A DNA stretch of 63,291 bases from contig CALEYL010000013.1 in NCBI GenBank assembly GCA_937926205.1, forward strand, positions 1 to 63,291, written 5' to 3'. Of the stretch, positions 43,907-52,088 are shown piece by piece. A program made the translations under genes and the position numbers. The stretch is from an uncultured Saprospiraceae bacterium. GTDB lineage: Bacteria > Bacteroidota > Bacteroidia > Chitinophagales > Saprospiraceae. The notes below the pieces were generated by a model that worked only from the letters and a program-made list of their open reading frames with translations, was not told the DNA's origin and did no database searches. The stretch's first letter is position 1, and each line of letters begins with the position of its first letter.

Positions 43907-44101
43907 ATGCCTAAGATGAAGACGCACTCTAGTGCGAAAAAGCGCTTCAAGATTACCGGCTCCGGCAAGGTAAAGCGCTTTCATGCCAATACATCGCACC
44001 GTTTGGGCAGCAAAAGCAGAAAGTCCAAGCTGCGTAACCGCGATGCAGGTTTAGTAAGCGATGCCGATGAGGCGCGCGTAAAGCGCATGTTGCTTGCTTA
44101 A
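43907..44101 (+). CDS. rpmI: 50S ribosomal protein L35
   Basis: A 64-aa basic protein: MPKMKTHSSAKKRFKITGSG start, NTSHRLGSKSRKSKLRNRD centre and VKRMLLA end, the full length and pattern of bL35. Lies between infC and rplT, the usual order. It has its own promoter-like element in front. Confidence 0.97.
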   Translation: MPKMKTHSSAKKRFKITGSGKVKRFHANTSHRLGSKSRKSKLRNRDAGLVSDADEARVKRMLLA

Positions 44102-44199
44102 CTGAATGATGTTGAGAAACAGATTAGACTCACTTTTCAACGGAAAAGTCCCCGTCTTATATCTAAAATCTAACATCTAAAATCTCTTTTTTAACGAGA

Positions 44200-44240
44200 A
44201 CACAGGCTAAAGTGTCCGAAAAGACTTCAGGCCCCTGTGT
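44200..44240 (+). promoter_or_regulatory. Possible structured leader of rplT
   Basis: ACACAGG (44200-44206) can pair with CCTGTGT (44234-44240), enclosing a 27-nt region with aaagtgtccga. It ends 18 bp before the rplT ATG in the 157-bp gap after rpmI, which also holds short atctaaaat repeats. L20 represses its own operon through leader RNA in some bacteria; whether this hairpin does so is unproven. Confidence 0.25.
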
Positions 44241-44258
44241 TGTACTAAAAAATGTATT

Positions 44259-44606
44259 ATGCCACGTTCTGTAAATTCGGTTGCTTCCAAGCATCGCCGG
44301 AAAAAAATGTTCAAGGCTGCCAAAGGTTTCTTTGGACGCCGTAAAAACGTGCTTACGGTCGCTAAAAATGCGGTCGAAAAAGCAATGAGCTACGCTTTCG
44401 TAGGTCGCAAATTGAAAAAACGCGCTTACCGTCGCCTCTGGATCGCCAGGATCAATGCCGGTGCACGTGAATTGGGCACGACTTATTCCAGGCTGACTCA
44501 CCTGTTGGCTCAAAATAAAGTCGAACTCAACAGAAAAGTGCTCGCAGACCTCGCGCTGAATCACCCGGAAGCTTTCAAAGCTCTGGTAGAGGGCCTGAAG
44601 AAGTAA
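44259..44606 (+). CDS. rplT: 50S ribosomal protein L20
   Basis: A 115-aa basic protein with the bL20 landmarks MPRSVNSVASKHRRKKMFKAAKGFFGRRKN, RKLKKRAYRRLWIARINAGAR and LNHPEAFKALVEGL. Binds 23S rRNA early in 50S assembly. The gene ends the infC-rpmI-rplT cluster and is followed by a rho-independent terminator. Confidence 0.97.
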   Translation: MPRSVNSVASKHRRKKMFKAAKGFFGRRKNVLTVAKNAVEKAMSYAFVGRKLKKRAYRRLWIARINAGARELGTTYSRLTHLLAQNKVELNRKVLADLALNHPEAFKALVEGLKK

Positions 44607-44643
44607 GCCATCCATAACTGGGTTCTGTCATTGGCAGGGCTTG

Positions 44644-44677
44644 AAAAAGGGAGATGCATTGCGCATTTCCCTTTTTT
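44644..44677 (+). terminator. Rho-independent terminator after rplT
   Basis: aaaaagggagatgc pairs with gcatttccctttt (one G-T pair) and runs into TTTTTT at 44672-44677. It closes the ribosomal protein unit 38 bp after the rplT stop. Confidence 0.88.
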
Positions 44678-44720
44678 GTTAAGTTTCGCTTTTCAACCCG
44701 GAAAGGGAACCAAAAAAGGA

Positions 44721-45320
44721 ATGATGATACGCTGCTTTATACTTTTCTTTTGTTTTTTGACGCTTGCCGCAATGACATCCTGCGCTCCAGCTGCTAAAGA
44801 GGCCAACCCGGATAACGCTGATGCAGCCTCCGATTCTACGGCACTGGCGCCTTTCGATACCCTGGCAGCAAAAATAAAGGCACTGAATGCAGGGCCTGCT
44901 CCCTTTGATCCCGGCAATTATACCTTTAAAGGGGATGCGATAGCGCTGAGCTGGAAAATGCTGGCAAAGATTGACTTCGAAGAAATGTACAATGACTCCG
45001 CCGGAGTGTTTGTGCCGTATCCCATTTTTGATCCTTTGGTCAAAGCCCTCAATGGCAAAACAGTGCTCATTAAAGGCTACGTTATCCCGATGGAAGAAAT
45101 CGGGGAAGCCGATATCCTTGTTTTGTCGGCAAATCCATTCAGTCAGTGCTTCTTTTGTGGCAATGCCGGCCCGGAATCGGTGATGGACATCAAATTGTCG
45201 GGAAAAGCCCCCCATTTCAAAACGGATCAGGTGACGGCATTCCGGGGAAAGCTACGCCTGAATGATTCGGATCTGTACTATTTGAATTACATTTTGGAAG
45301 AGGCGGAGGTGGTGGAGTAG
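44721..45320 (+). CDS. Predicted lipoprotein, DUF3299-like
   Basis: A 199-aa protein. The signal ends in a lipobox (LAAMTSC), so it is probably a lipoprotein anchored in a membrane after Sec export. The mature part has a low-complexity linker (ANPDNADAASDS) and a domain with WKMLAKIDF, LNGKTVLIKGYVIPMEE and SANPFSQCFFCGNAGPESVMD, including a CxxCG-type pair of cysteines; this is reminiscent of DUF3299. Function unknown; the Cys pair could bind metal or be a disulfide. I chose the ATG 44721 next to an AAAAAAGGA sequence, with 44724 as an alternative, not the ORF start at 44631, which lies inside the terminator. Confidence 0.72.
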   Translation: MMIRCFILFFCFLTLAAMTSCAPAAKEANPDNADAASDSTALAPFDTLAAKIKALNAGPAPFDPGNYTFKGDAIALSWKMLAKIDFEEMYNDSAGVFVPYPIFDPLVKALNGKTVLIKGYVIPMEEIGEADILVLSANPFSQCFFCGNAGPESVMDIKLSGKAPHFKTDQVTAFRGKLRLNDSDLYYLNYILEEAEVVE

Positions 45321-45403
45321 GGGAGTTGGCAAATTCCGGGCTGCATTGGGGAAATAATTCCGGCGCTTTCTTATCTTGTCCACCCATCGTAAATCCTCTT
45401 CGT

Positions 45404-48037
45404 ATGAAAAACCTCCTTCTGCTCCTCTTGGGGGCCTTCGCTGTGACGGCATCTGCCCAAATCCAATTGGTAGAACCCCGTTTCGCCTTCGATCCTGAAT
45501 TGTCTTACGATCCCGCCATTCCGGCGCCGGAAGCTTTTTTAGGATACAAACTGGGAGAAGATAAAACACTGTATGCCAATACGGTCAGTTATTTCAAAGC
45601 ATTGGATGCAGCTTCTGATAAAGTGACTTTGAATGAATATGGGAGAACCTACGAAGGCCGGCCTTTAATCAATGTGGTGATTACTTCGCCGGAAAACCAC
45701 AAAAACATAGAAAGCATCCGCCAGACCCATTTGAAATTAACAGATCCTGCCGCAGTCAGCAAAGCGGAAGCCGACCAGTTGATTGCCACCCAGCCGGTAT
45801 TCACGTCTATGACTTACAACATCCACGGCAACGAATCCTCTTCCACGGAAGCCGTCATGCAAGTGGCCTACCGCCTTGCAGCGGCTACTGACCCGCAAAC
45901 CAAACTGGTACTCGATAGTTCGGTTGTTATTCTTTACATCTGCGTCAATCCGGATGGCCGCGACCGGTATATTTACTGGTATAAAAGTGTGGCTCGCAAC
46001 CTGCCTGCTGCAGAGCCGGCCGATCTGGAACACTACGAGCCGTGGCCAAACGGGCGCACCAACCACTATTGGTTCGACCTGAATCGCGACTGGGTTTGGG
46101 GCGTTCACCCCGAAATGCGCGGCCTGACGGCTGAATACCAGAAATGGATGCCCCAGGTGCATGTAGATTACCATGAACAGGGGTACAACAGCAATTATTT
46201 CACCATGCCGGGCACCACCCCGCGAAACCTGTTGCTGCCCGATAGCTACGAAGCCTGGTCGGATACTTTTGGAATGGCCAATGCACGCGCCTTCGACCGC
46301 AACCGAATCAATTATTTTACCCGGGAAGCCTTTGATTTTTTCTATCCCGGTTATGGCTCCAGCTACCCCAGTGTACAGGGCGCCATTGGCATGCTCACCG
46401 AGCAAGGCGGTATTGGCGGCGGTCGCGCAGTGATGACGGACGAAGGGACCATCCAAACTTTTCGGCAGCGCATTTTTGACCATTACACCACTTCCATGGC
46501 TACGATTCTGAAGTCGGTTGAACGCCGTCGGGAATTGTTGCGCTACAGTTATGAAACCTGGAATCCGAACAACAGCAAATCAGCTGTCAAGGCTTATATT
46601 TTACCTGCGGAACAGGGTGGTTATCTGGAAGATGTTGTCGAAATCCTGTTGCGGCAGGGTATCCGGGTGGAAAAGACAACAGCCGCCTTCAATGCGGCCC
46701 AGGCGTTCGACTTCCGAACGGGAAAAGCAACGCAAAAAAAATTCGCCAAAGGCGCTTACTATATCTCTACAAACCAGCCGCGCTACCTTTTGTTGAACAG
46801 CATTATGGAACGCAGTCTGGCCATCGAAGACTCCGTGATGTACGACATCTCAACGTGGTCGGCCCCTCTGGCTTATAACCTGGATGCCTATTACCTCACC
46901 CAAAAAAGTACCGTTGCTACCGAAAAGGTGATGGCAGCGAATAAAGCTGCCGGACAATTAGACCGGCCGGCGAGGTATGCTTACGTCATCGACTGGAATC
47001 AGCGTCACGCGCCTAAAGCGTTGGCCATGCTTTGGCAAAAGGGATACAAAGTCAGGGCTGCGGAAAAGGCGTTTAGCGATGGGGGAATGACCTACTCACC
47101 GGGGTCCCTGATCGTGCTTTGCGGCGCTAATTTAGACCGGGCTTCCCGAATGGAACGCGACCTTCGCGAGGTAGCAAGCGCTAGTGGGGTGGTCGTTCAC
47201 GCACACGATTCTGGCCGTATGTCTTCGGGTTATGATCTGGCTTCGTCCAGCAACCGTCCAGTGAAACAACCCCGTGTGGCTTTGCTGACCGATCCGCCTT
47301 TTGATGTGTTGTCCTGCGGTCAGATTTATTTTTTGTTCGATCAGGAAACGCAACTACCGGTGCAAAGGATCAGGAGTAGTGTGCTGAAACAAACCGCACT
47401 ACCAAAATTCGGCCAGCGTTATGGCATGGTAGATCTGAAAGATTATGAGGTGCTGATATTGCCGGGTGGCGGGGATGGCCTCGATAAGGTTTTTGCTAAA
47501 GAACAGCTCGAACAACTGCGCGAGTGGATCAATTCCGGTGGCGTACTCATCGCCAGCGAAAGCGCTGCAGGCTATTTTACCGATCAGAAATCAAAGTTTA
47601 CCAAAACCAAAATGCCGGAAATCAAGCGGGACAGCAGCAACGCCGCAATCTACCTGAGCTATGCCGACCGTGAAGATTTTATGGGCAAAAAAGCCATTCC
47701 GGGCGCTGCACTGCTTGGCCGTATCGATACGTCACACCCTTTGGCGTTCGGTGTTTCTCCGGATGTGTACATGTTGAAATCCGGTCTTCAATACCTCAAA
47801 CCGGACCCGGATTTGCACACGGTAGGATCTTACTCAAAAAATGCGGATGAATTGCTGGTGGCGGGTTATGCGTCCAAAGACAACCTGAAACTCCTGGCCG
47901 GAAATACATTTGCAGGGGTTTTGCCCATGGGAAGGGGAAAGCTGGTTTATTTGGTAGACAATGTCCAGTTTCGGATGTTTTGGCGCGGACCTTCGCGGAT
48001 GATGCAGAATGCGGTGATGTTGTTGCCGGGATTTTAA
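45404..48037 (+). CDS. Secreted M14 zinc carboxypeptidase with GATase-like C-terminal domain
   Basis: An 877-aa exported protein: signal peptide (MKNLLLLLLGAFAVTASAQ), N-terminal M14 carboxypeptidase domain (about 35-360) with zinc ligands His and Glu in NIHGNESSS and a third His in QVHVDYHEQG, plus DLNRDW. The catalytic Glu is probably that in MLTEQGG. The C-terminal half has a class I glutamine-amidotransferase/DJ-1-like region (DYEVLILPGGGDGLDKV, followed by GGVLIASESAAGYF). No T9SS domain is visible, so it probably stays in the periplasm or is secreted otherwise. The longest ORF starts 26 codons earlier, but only this start gives a signal peptide. Confidence 0.87.
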   Translation: MKNLLLLLLGAFAVTASAQIQLVEPRFAFDPELSYDPAIPAPEAFLGYKLGEDKTLYANTVSYFKALDAASDKVTLNEYGRTYEGRPLINVVITSPENHKNIESIRQTHLKLTDPAAVSKAEADQLIATQPVFTSMTYNIHGNESSSTEAVMQVAYRLAAATDPQTKLVLDSSVVILYICVNPDGRDRYIYWYKSVARNLPAAEPADLEHYEPWPNGRTNHYWFDLNRDWVWGVHPEMRGLTAEYQKWMPQVHVDYHEQGYNSNYFTMPGTTPRNLLLPDSYEAWSDTFGMANARAFDRNRINYFTREAFDFFYPGYGSSYPSVQGAIGMLTEQGGIGGGRAVMTDEGTIQTFRQRIFDHYTTSMATILKSVERRRELLRYSYETWNPNNSKSAVKAYILPAEQGGYLEDVVEILLRQGIRVEKTTAAFNAAQAFDFRTGKATQKKFAKGAYYISTNQPRYLLLNSIMERSLAIEDSVMYDISTWSAPLAYNLDAYYLTQKSTVATEKVMAANKAAGQLDRPARYAYVIDWNQRHAPKALAMLWQKGYKVRAAEKAFSDGGMTYSPGSLIVLCGANLDRASRMERDLREVASASGVVVHAHDSGRMSSGYDLASSSNRPVKQPRVALLTDPPFDVLSCGQIYFLFDQETQLPVQRIRSSVLKQTALPKFGQRYGMVDLKDYEVLILPGGGDGLDKVFAKEQLEQLREWINSGGVLIASESAAGYFTDQKSKFTKTKMPEIKRDSSNAAIYLSYADREDFMGKKAIPGAALLGRIDTSHPLAFGVSPDVYMLKSGLQYLKPDPDLHTVGSYSKNADELLVAGYASKDNLKLLAGNTFAGVLPMGRGKLVYLVDNVQFRMFWRGPSRMMQNAVMLLPGF

Positions 48038-48043
48038 GAGCTT

Positions 48044-48625
48044 TTATACCTTCGGAAACAGCCCCGCCTCAATCAATTCACAGATGACATGCCCCAGCAG
48101 CATGTGGCATTCCTGAATACGGGGGGTATCAGATGAGGGCATGTTGAGCAGATAATCACAGTGCCCGCGCATGGCGCCGCCGCTTTCACCTGTCATGCCA
48201 ACAACGATCATTCCGGCCGTTTTTGCAGCCGCTATGGCCTTAAGTATATTGGCAGAATTACCGGATGTAGACATGGCAAACAGCACATCGCCGGGGCGGC
48301 CGGCAGCGTGAACCATCCTGGCATATACTTCTTCGTAGTTATAGTCATTGGCCACTGCCGTTACAAAAGAAGTATTGACATGCAGAGCTTCCGCAAACAG
48401 GGGAGGGCGATCATAATAAAACCGTCCCGATAATTCTGCAGCCAGGTGTTGGGCGTCGGCAGCGCTGCCGCCATTGCCACAAAAAAGCAGTTTCCGATTA
48501 TGGTGGTAAGCCCCTATGCAAACGTTGACCACCTGGTCAACCGTCTCCAGCAAACGGGAGTCATTCAACAGTTTTTCTTTCGTTTGAATGCTTTCGGCAA
48601 TGGCCTGACGGATGCGGTTGTGCAT
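48044..48625 (-). CDS. gmhA: Sedoheptulose-7-phosphate isomerase-like SIS protein
   Basis: A 193-aa SIS-domain protein. FCGNGGSAADAQHLAAELSGRF (residues about 48-69), FAMSTSGNSANIL and the late PRIQECHMLLGHVICE (with His near the expected active-site position) are those of GmhA, which makes D-glycero-D-manno-heptose 7-phosphate for LPS core or other glycans. It ends convergently 6 bp from the M14 gene and lies 13 bp after the small membrane-protein gene, and near two glycosyltransferases. A related SIS phosphosugar isomerase for other substrates cannot be excluded. Confidence 0.82.
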   Translation of the reverse strand: MHNRIRQAIAESIQTKEKLLNDSRLLETVDQVVNVCIGAYHHNRKLLFCGNGGSAADAQHLAAELSGRFYYDRPPLFAEALHVNTSFVTAVANDYNYEEVYARMVHAAGRPGDVLFAMSTSGNSANILKAIAAAKTAGMIVVGMTGESGGAMRGHCDYLLNMPSSDTPRIQECHMLLGHVICELIEAGLFPKV

Positions 48626-48638
48626 GGTTTTAATGTAC

Positions 48639-49157
48639 TTACTTCATCAACAAAAGGAACAACAAAGCAATCGAAATGATAAAAACGGCTTCAAAGATGA
48701 TGACTTTTTTGCGGTTCTTTACCCGAAGGTTGATGAGCGCTACACCTGCAACTACCATTCCGACAGCCATATAAAACAAGACCGATTTGAACCCGGTGGC
48801 ATTGGCGTCTTTCGCATGCCTGAAAGTAGATACCAGGTGGAAAACGAGCTGATACATAACAACGCCAACAAGGGGTACAATGAATCCAGCGGTGAGCAGC
48901 CGCCAGTGGGGGATCCCCTTTCGCATGCTGTTCATGGTTTTGATGGCGCTTAAGACCGAAACCCAGCACAACAAGAGGTTGATGCCGGTATGCACCTGGT
49001 CGCCAACAGAACCCTGCGCGACACCGATGTAGTTGCGAATGCTCCCAACAATGATCAGAATGATTCCAAAGACCACACCTGCCAGCACAGTCGCTTTGAT
49101 CATGATGCTTTGATCAAGCATATCGGGATTTGCCTTGGTACGAGCCATTTTTGCCAT
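48639..49157 (-). CDS. Hypothetical DUF4199-like four-helix membrane protein
   Basis: A 172-aa protein with four hydrophobic segments (about 20-45, 60-75, 85-110, 130-170) and basic N-terminus MAKMARTKANPDM. The overall build (IRNYIGVAQGS... linker, GFI.P..G...Y) resembles DUF4199-type proteins, but I cannot identify the family with confidence. It is 13 bp before the isomerase gene on the same strand and follows a 163-bp gap of AT-rich atcaaatt repeats (49158-49320), so it may start that transcript. Inner-membrane location inferred. Confidence 0.6.
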   Translation of the reverse strand: MAKMARTKANPDMLDQSIMIKATVLAGVVFGIILIIVGSIRNYIGVAQGSVGDQVHTGINLLLCWVSVLSAIKTMNSMRKGIPHWRLLTAGFIVPLVGVVMYQLVFHLVSTFRHAKDANATGFKSVLFYMAVGMVVAGVALINLRVKNRKKVIIFEAVFIISIALLFLLLMK

Positions 49158-49320
49158 TTATTAAAATTAAAGTTGACGATCATCAAGTTGACAGTGGGCA
49201 GGTTTTAGTTGGCAGTCACCGTTTACACCAGCATAAATAGGAGCACCCTAATTTATGTAAAATACGACGAATTATTTTATAATCGATGCCCCATTATCAA
49301 ATTTTCAAATCCCCGAATTA

Positions 49321-50448
49321 TCAAATTATCAAATCATTGATCTTCTTCACCATATGCTCCCAGCTATACTGTTTTTTTGCCTCTGCCACCCACGCAGTCA
49401 TATCGGCCTGCCGGTTCCGGTCATAAAAATCAACGATGGCGTCTGCGATGGCAGTTTCATTGATTTCGACGATATAGCCGCTTTGGTTATGGGCAACGGT
49501 TTCCGGCAATCCGCCAACATTTGTTGCCAGCATGGGTTTTTCAAAATGATAAGCCAATTGGGAAATGCCGCTTTGCGTAGCGGAACGGTAAGGCTGGGCG
49601 ACCAGATCCGCTGCGCTAAAATAGTACTTTACGTCGTCGTTCGGAATATAATCTGTTCGAAGGACAAGCAAATCGCGGATTCCGAGTTTATCAATCAAAG
49701 CATTGTATTCTGATTCATTGCCATAATATTCGCCGGCTACAATGAGCTGTATGTTTCGTTCTCTGATCCGGGGATCTGCCATTGCACCGAGCAGCAAATC
49801 GAGGCCTTTGTATTCCCGGATGAATCCAAAAAAAAGGAGGTAGCGGGGCGCTAAAGGCAGTCCTAGGTGCGTCAGGGCCGCTTCCCGCGATACCGGATCC
49901 CCGTAATTGTCGTAAACCGGGTGTGGCGCCAGGGCAACCGGTTTTCCGGGTGCTAACCTTAAAACATCCTCCTCTACGGATTTCGACATCACCAGAAAAG
50001 CATCGCTTGCATCCATAAAATAACGGGTAAAAATTCGATCCCCCAGGCGTTTCTCATGTGGAATGATGTTATCGGCAAGTGCCATCACCCGGGTATGGCC
50101 GTTTGACTTTGCCAGCCGCAAAATCGTGCCCAGAGAGGGGGCCATGAACGGAATCCAGAAGCGGGCGATGATCAGATCGGGGCGTAATCGGCGCAGGCGC
50201 AAACCTACTGCCATCCAGTTGAGCGGATTTATAGAATTGATTTCAGGACGAATATCCAGTCCTTCCGGCGCCTGATCATTGGTGTATTGCGATTTTCCCG
50301 GAAAAAATATACGGGGATACTGAAGGCTGAAAGATACGATAGTAACCTGATAGCCATGCTTTTGCAGTTCCTGTGCCAATCTTTCTGTAGAAGAGGCAAT
50401 GCCCCCGCGCAAAGGATGCGCCGGAGATAATATGCAAATCACCTTCAT
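49321..50448 (-). CDS. Group 1 (GT4-type) glycosyltransferase
   Basis: A 375-aa GT-B fold enzyme. The N-terminal acceptor domain has LRGGIASSTERLAQEL near the start; the donor domain has LLFFGFIREYKGLDLLL, followed by LIVAGEYYG, and a late QSGISQLAYHFEKPMLATNVGGLPETV, the EX7E-like segment with nucleotide-sugar binding. It probably acts at the cytoplasmic face on a lipid- or glycan-linked acceptor. The ATG overlaps the stop of the upstream GT2 gene by 4 bp, so the two are coupled; sugar specificity unknown. Confidence 0.87.
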   Translation of the reverse strand: MKVICILSPAHPLRGGIASSTERLAQELQKHGYQVTIVSFSLQYPRIFFPGKSQYTNDQAPEGLDIRPEINSINPLNWMAVGLRLRRLRPDLIIARFWIPFMAPSLGTILRLAKSNGHTRVMALADNIIPHEKRLGDRIFTRYFMDASDAFLVMSKSVEEDVLRLAPGKPVALAPHPVYDNYGDPVSREAALTHLGLPLAPRYLLFFGFIREYKGLDLLLGAMADPRIRERNIQLIVAGEYYGNESEYNALIDKLGIRDLLVLRTDYIPNDDVKYYFSAADLVAQPYRSATQSGISQLAYHFEKPMLATNVGGLPETVAHNQSGYIVEINETAIADAIVDFYDRNRQADMTAWVAEAKKQYSWEHMVKKINDLII

Positions 50449-51395
50449 GCGCTTTTTCCTTCGATGCGCTTCTCTATTAAATAGTCATTGCGCCCGGCTG
50501 CATTTCTTGTGACCAATTCAGCAAGAAATCCGGTTACAAATAACTGCGTGCCAATGATAAGTGTCAGAATACCAAAAAAGAACAATGGCCGGTCTGCAAT
50601 ACCATATTGATTATAAATCAGTTTGGCAATACTCAGATAGCAGAGAATGATGACGCCAATGATAAAAAACAAAACGCCGAGGGTACCAAAAAAGTGCATG
50701 GGTTTTTTTCCAAATTTTCCCACAAAGCTGATGGTGAGCAAGTCGAGAAACCCATTGATGAAACGTTCCAGGCCAAATTTGGTTACGCCGTATTTCCGGG
50801 CACGGTGTTCCACCACTTTTTCTCCGATATTTGAAAAGCCGGCCCATTTTGCCAGCATGGGAATATAACGGTGCATTTCGCCGTATACTTCTATGCTTTT
50901 TACCACATCACGGCGATAAGATTTTAGACCGCAATTGAAATCGTGCAGGTAAATACCGCTCATTTTTCGGGCGGCCCAATTGTATAGTTTGCTGGGAAGG
51001 TTTTTTGTCAATGCCGGATCGTAGCGCTTCTTTTTCCAACCCGACACGAGGTCAAATCCCTGGTCCCGGATCATGGTGTAAAGTTCCGGAATTTCATCGG
51101 GGCTGTCCTGAAGATCGGCATCCATGGTAATGACGACGTCGCCTTTTGCCGCTTCAAAAGCAACATTCAGCGCGCCGGATTTGCCATAATTACGCCGGAA
51201 TTTGATTCCTGAAACACAGGGATTCTTCGCGGACAATTGCTCAATGATTTTCCAGGAGTTGTCTTTGCTGCCATCGTCCACAAAAATGATTTCGTAGCTA
51301 AAGTCATTGCTTTCCATGACTTTGCGAATCCATGCTTCCAGTTCTGGCAGAGATTCTTCTTCATTTAACAGCGGAACTACTATTGAAATATTCAT
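50445..51395 (-). CDS. Polyprenyl-phosphate glycosyltransferase (DPM1/GtrB-like GT2)
   Basis: A 316-aa inner-membrane protein. The GT-A domain (IVVPLLNEEESLPEL..., DDGSKDNSW, DADLQDSPDEIPEL) lies before a C-terminal pair of membrane segments (about 235-300), as in proteins that load a sugar onto undecaprenyl phosphate. The ATG at 51395 (MNISIVVP) is the conserved start, one base after the stop of the DUF4199 gene; the ORF's upstream start lies inside that gene. A role in feeding a flipped glycosyl donor for surface polymer or lipid modification is inferred. Confidence 0.88.
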   Translation of the reverse strand: MNISIVVPLLNEEESLPELEAWIRKVMESNDFSYEIIFVDDGSKDNSWKIIEQLSAKNPCVSGIKFRRNYGKSGALNVAFEAAKGDVVITMDADLQDSPDEIPELYTMIRDQGFDLVSGWKKKRYDPALTKNLPSKLYNWAARKMSGIYLHDFNCGLKSYRRDVVKSIEVYGEMHRYIPMLAKWAGFSNIGEKVVEHRARKYGVTKFGLERFINGFLDLLTISFVGKFGKKPMHFFGTLGVLFFIIGVIILCYLSIAKLIYNQYGIADRPLFFFGILTLIIGTQLFVTGFLAELVTRNAAGRNDYLIEKRIEGKSA

Positions 51396-51396
51396 G

Positions 51397-51864
51397 CTAT
51401 TGATTAAAGTACATTTGTCGCCTTCTGTTGACAACCCAAACGACGATTACCGACAAAAGAAACCCGCCGATGAGGCTAAACGAATAATTAAAGAAAACGC
51501 TGTTTGCGGTGACAACGACATCTTCGGGTTTTATTTTTCCGTCTCCAAAATTGCTGTTGCGCAGCGCTTCATACTGCAAATCTACCAGCTTTGGATCGAA
51601 ATATTTAAACAGATAATAGTAAAAAAGGGAATAGAGGGCGTTGGCAATGATGAAAACAGTGAATGCTTCCCGCAAGGAAAGGCGAAATTCCGTTTCCCCT
51701 GCCTTCCAGACAGCCAGATACATGGCGATCGAATAAAAGAGCAGAGAACCCAGGTTCAGCCAAAGTCCCCAGTTTATCATCAACTCAGGATTGACGGCAT
51801 AAAATGCCACATAGAGGAGAATGGTGGCCACGCCTGCGTAAACACCAAAAAGGACAGATTTCAT
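51397..51864 (-). CDS. DUF4199 domain membrane protein (copy 2)
   Basis: A 155-aa protein with a four-helix layout: GVYAGVATILLYVAF, GSLLFYSIAMYLAVW, a middle segment near EAFTVFIIANALYSLFYYYLF, and a C-terminal FSLIGGFLLSVIVVWVVNRR. It has the DUF4199 layout, a Bacteroidota family of unknown function. The ATG 51864 (MKSVLFGV) is used; the longer ORF begins in an AT-rich leader. It has a 1-bp gap to the GT2 gene, so the two are co-translated. The gene is preceded by the nested palindrome at 51981-52087 and the short repeat at 51934-51964. Confidence 0.75.
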   Translation of the reverse strand: MKSVLFGVYAGVATILLYVAFYAVNPELMINWGLWLNLGSLLFYSIAMYLAVWKAGETEFRLSLREAFTVFIIANALYSLFYYYLFKYFDPKLVDLQYEALRNSNFGDGKIKPEDVVVTANSVFFNYSFSLIGGFLLSVIVVWVVNRRRQMYFNQ

Positions 51865-51933
51865 GGTTGTGAAATTTGAAAATCCGGCAATTTGAAAATT
51901 TGAGCATTCAGCAATTCGGTCAGGAATCATCAA

Positions 51934-51964
51934 ATTTTCAAAACTTGTCCCGCCCAAGCGGGGT
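51934..51964. repeat. 31-bp dispersed repeat, second copy
   Basis: Matches 15610-15640 in 27 of 31 positions. Contains CCCGC-4-GCGGG. It sits next to the nested palindrome in the 224-bp gap between the two DUF4199 genes, which otherwise holds AT-rich ttgaaaattt words. Confidence 0.6.
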
Positions 51965-51980
51965 CACCAAATTATTTTAG

Positions 51981-52087
51981 ATCATACTACTGGACATTTT
52001 TGCACGCTTAACGTTTACTAAACTTTCAAAGTTTAGTAAACGTAATCCCGCCTCACCCTGATCATTGAAAATGTCCAGTAGTATGAT
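51981..52087. repeat. Nested perfect palindrome (possible MITE or paired terminator)
   Basis: Outer arms 51981-52000 and 52068-52087 are 20-bp exact reverse complements (atcatactactggacatttt). Inside, 52011-52026 and 52028-52043 form a second exact palindrome with 16-bp arms and a one-base loop (acgtttactaaacttt). Direct repeats attttagat flank or overlap the outer ends (near 51975 and 52086), like a target-site duplication, but they overlap the arms. It starts 2 bp downstream of the stop codon of the first DUF4199 gene, so it may also work as a transcription terminator or attenuator. The inner core recurs at 12438-12469. Confidence 0.88.
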
Positions 52088-52088
52088 T

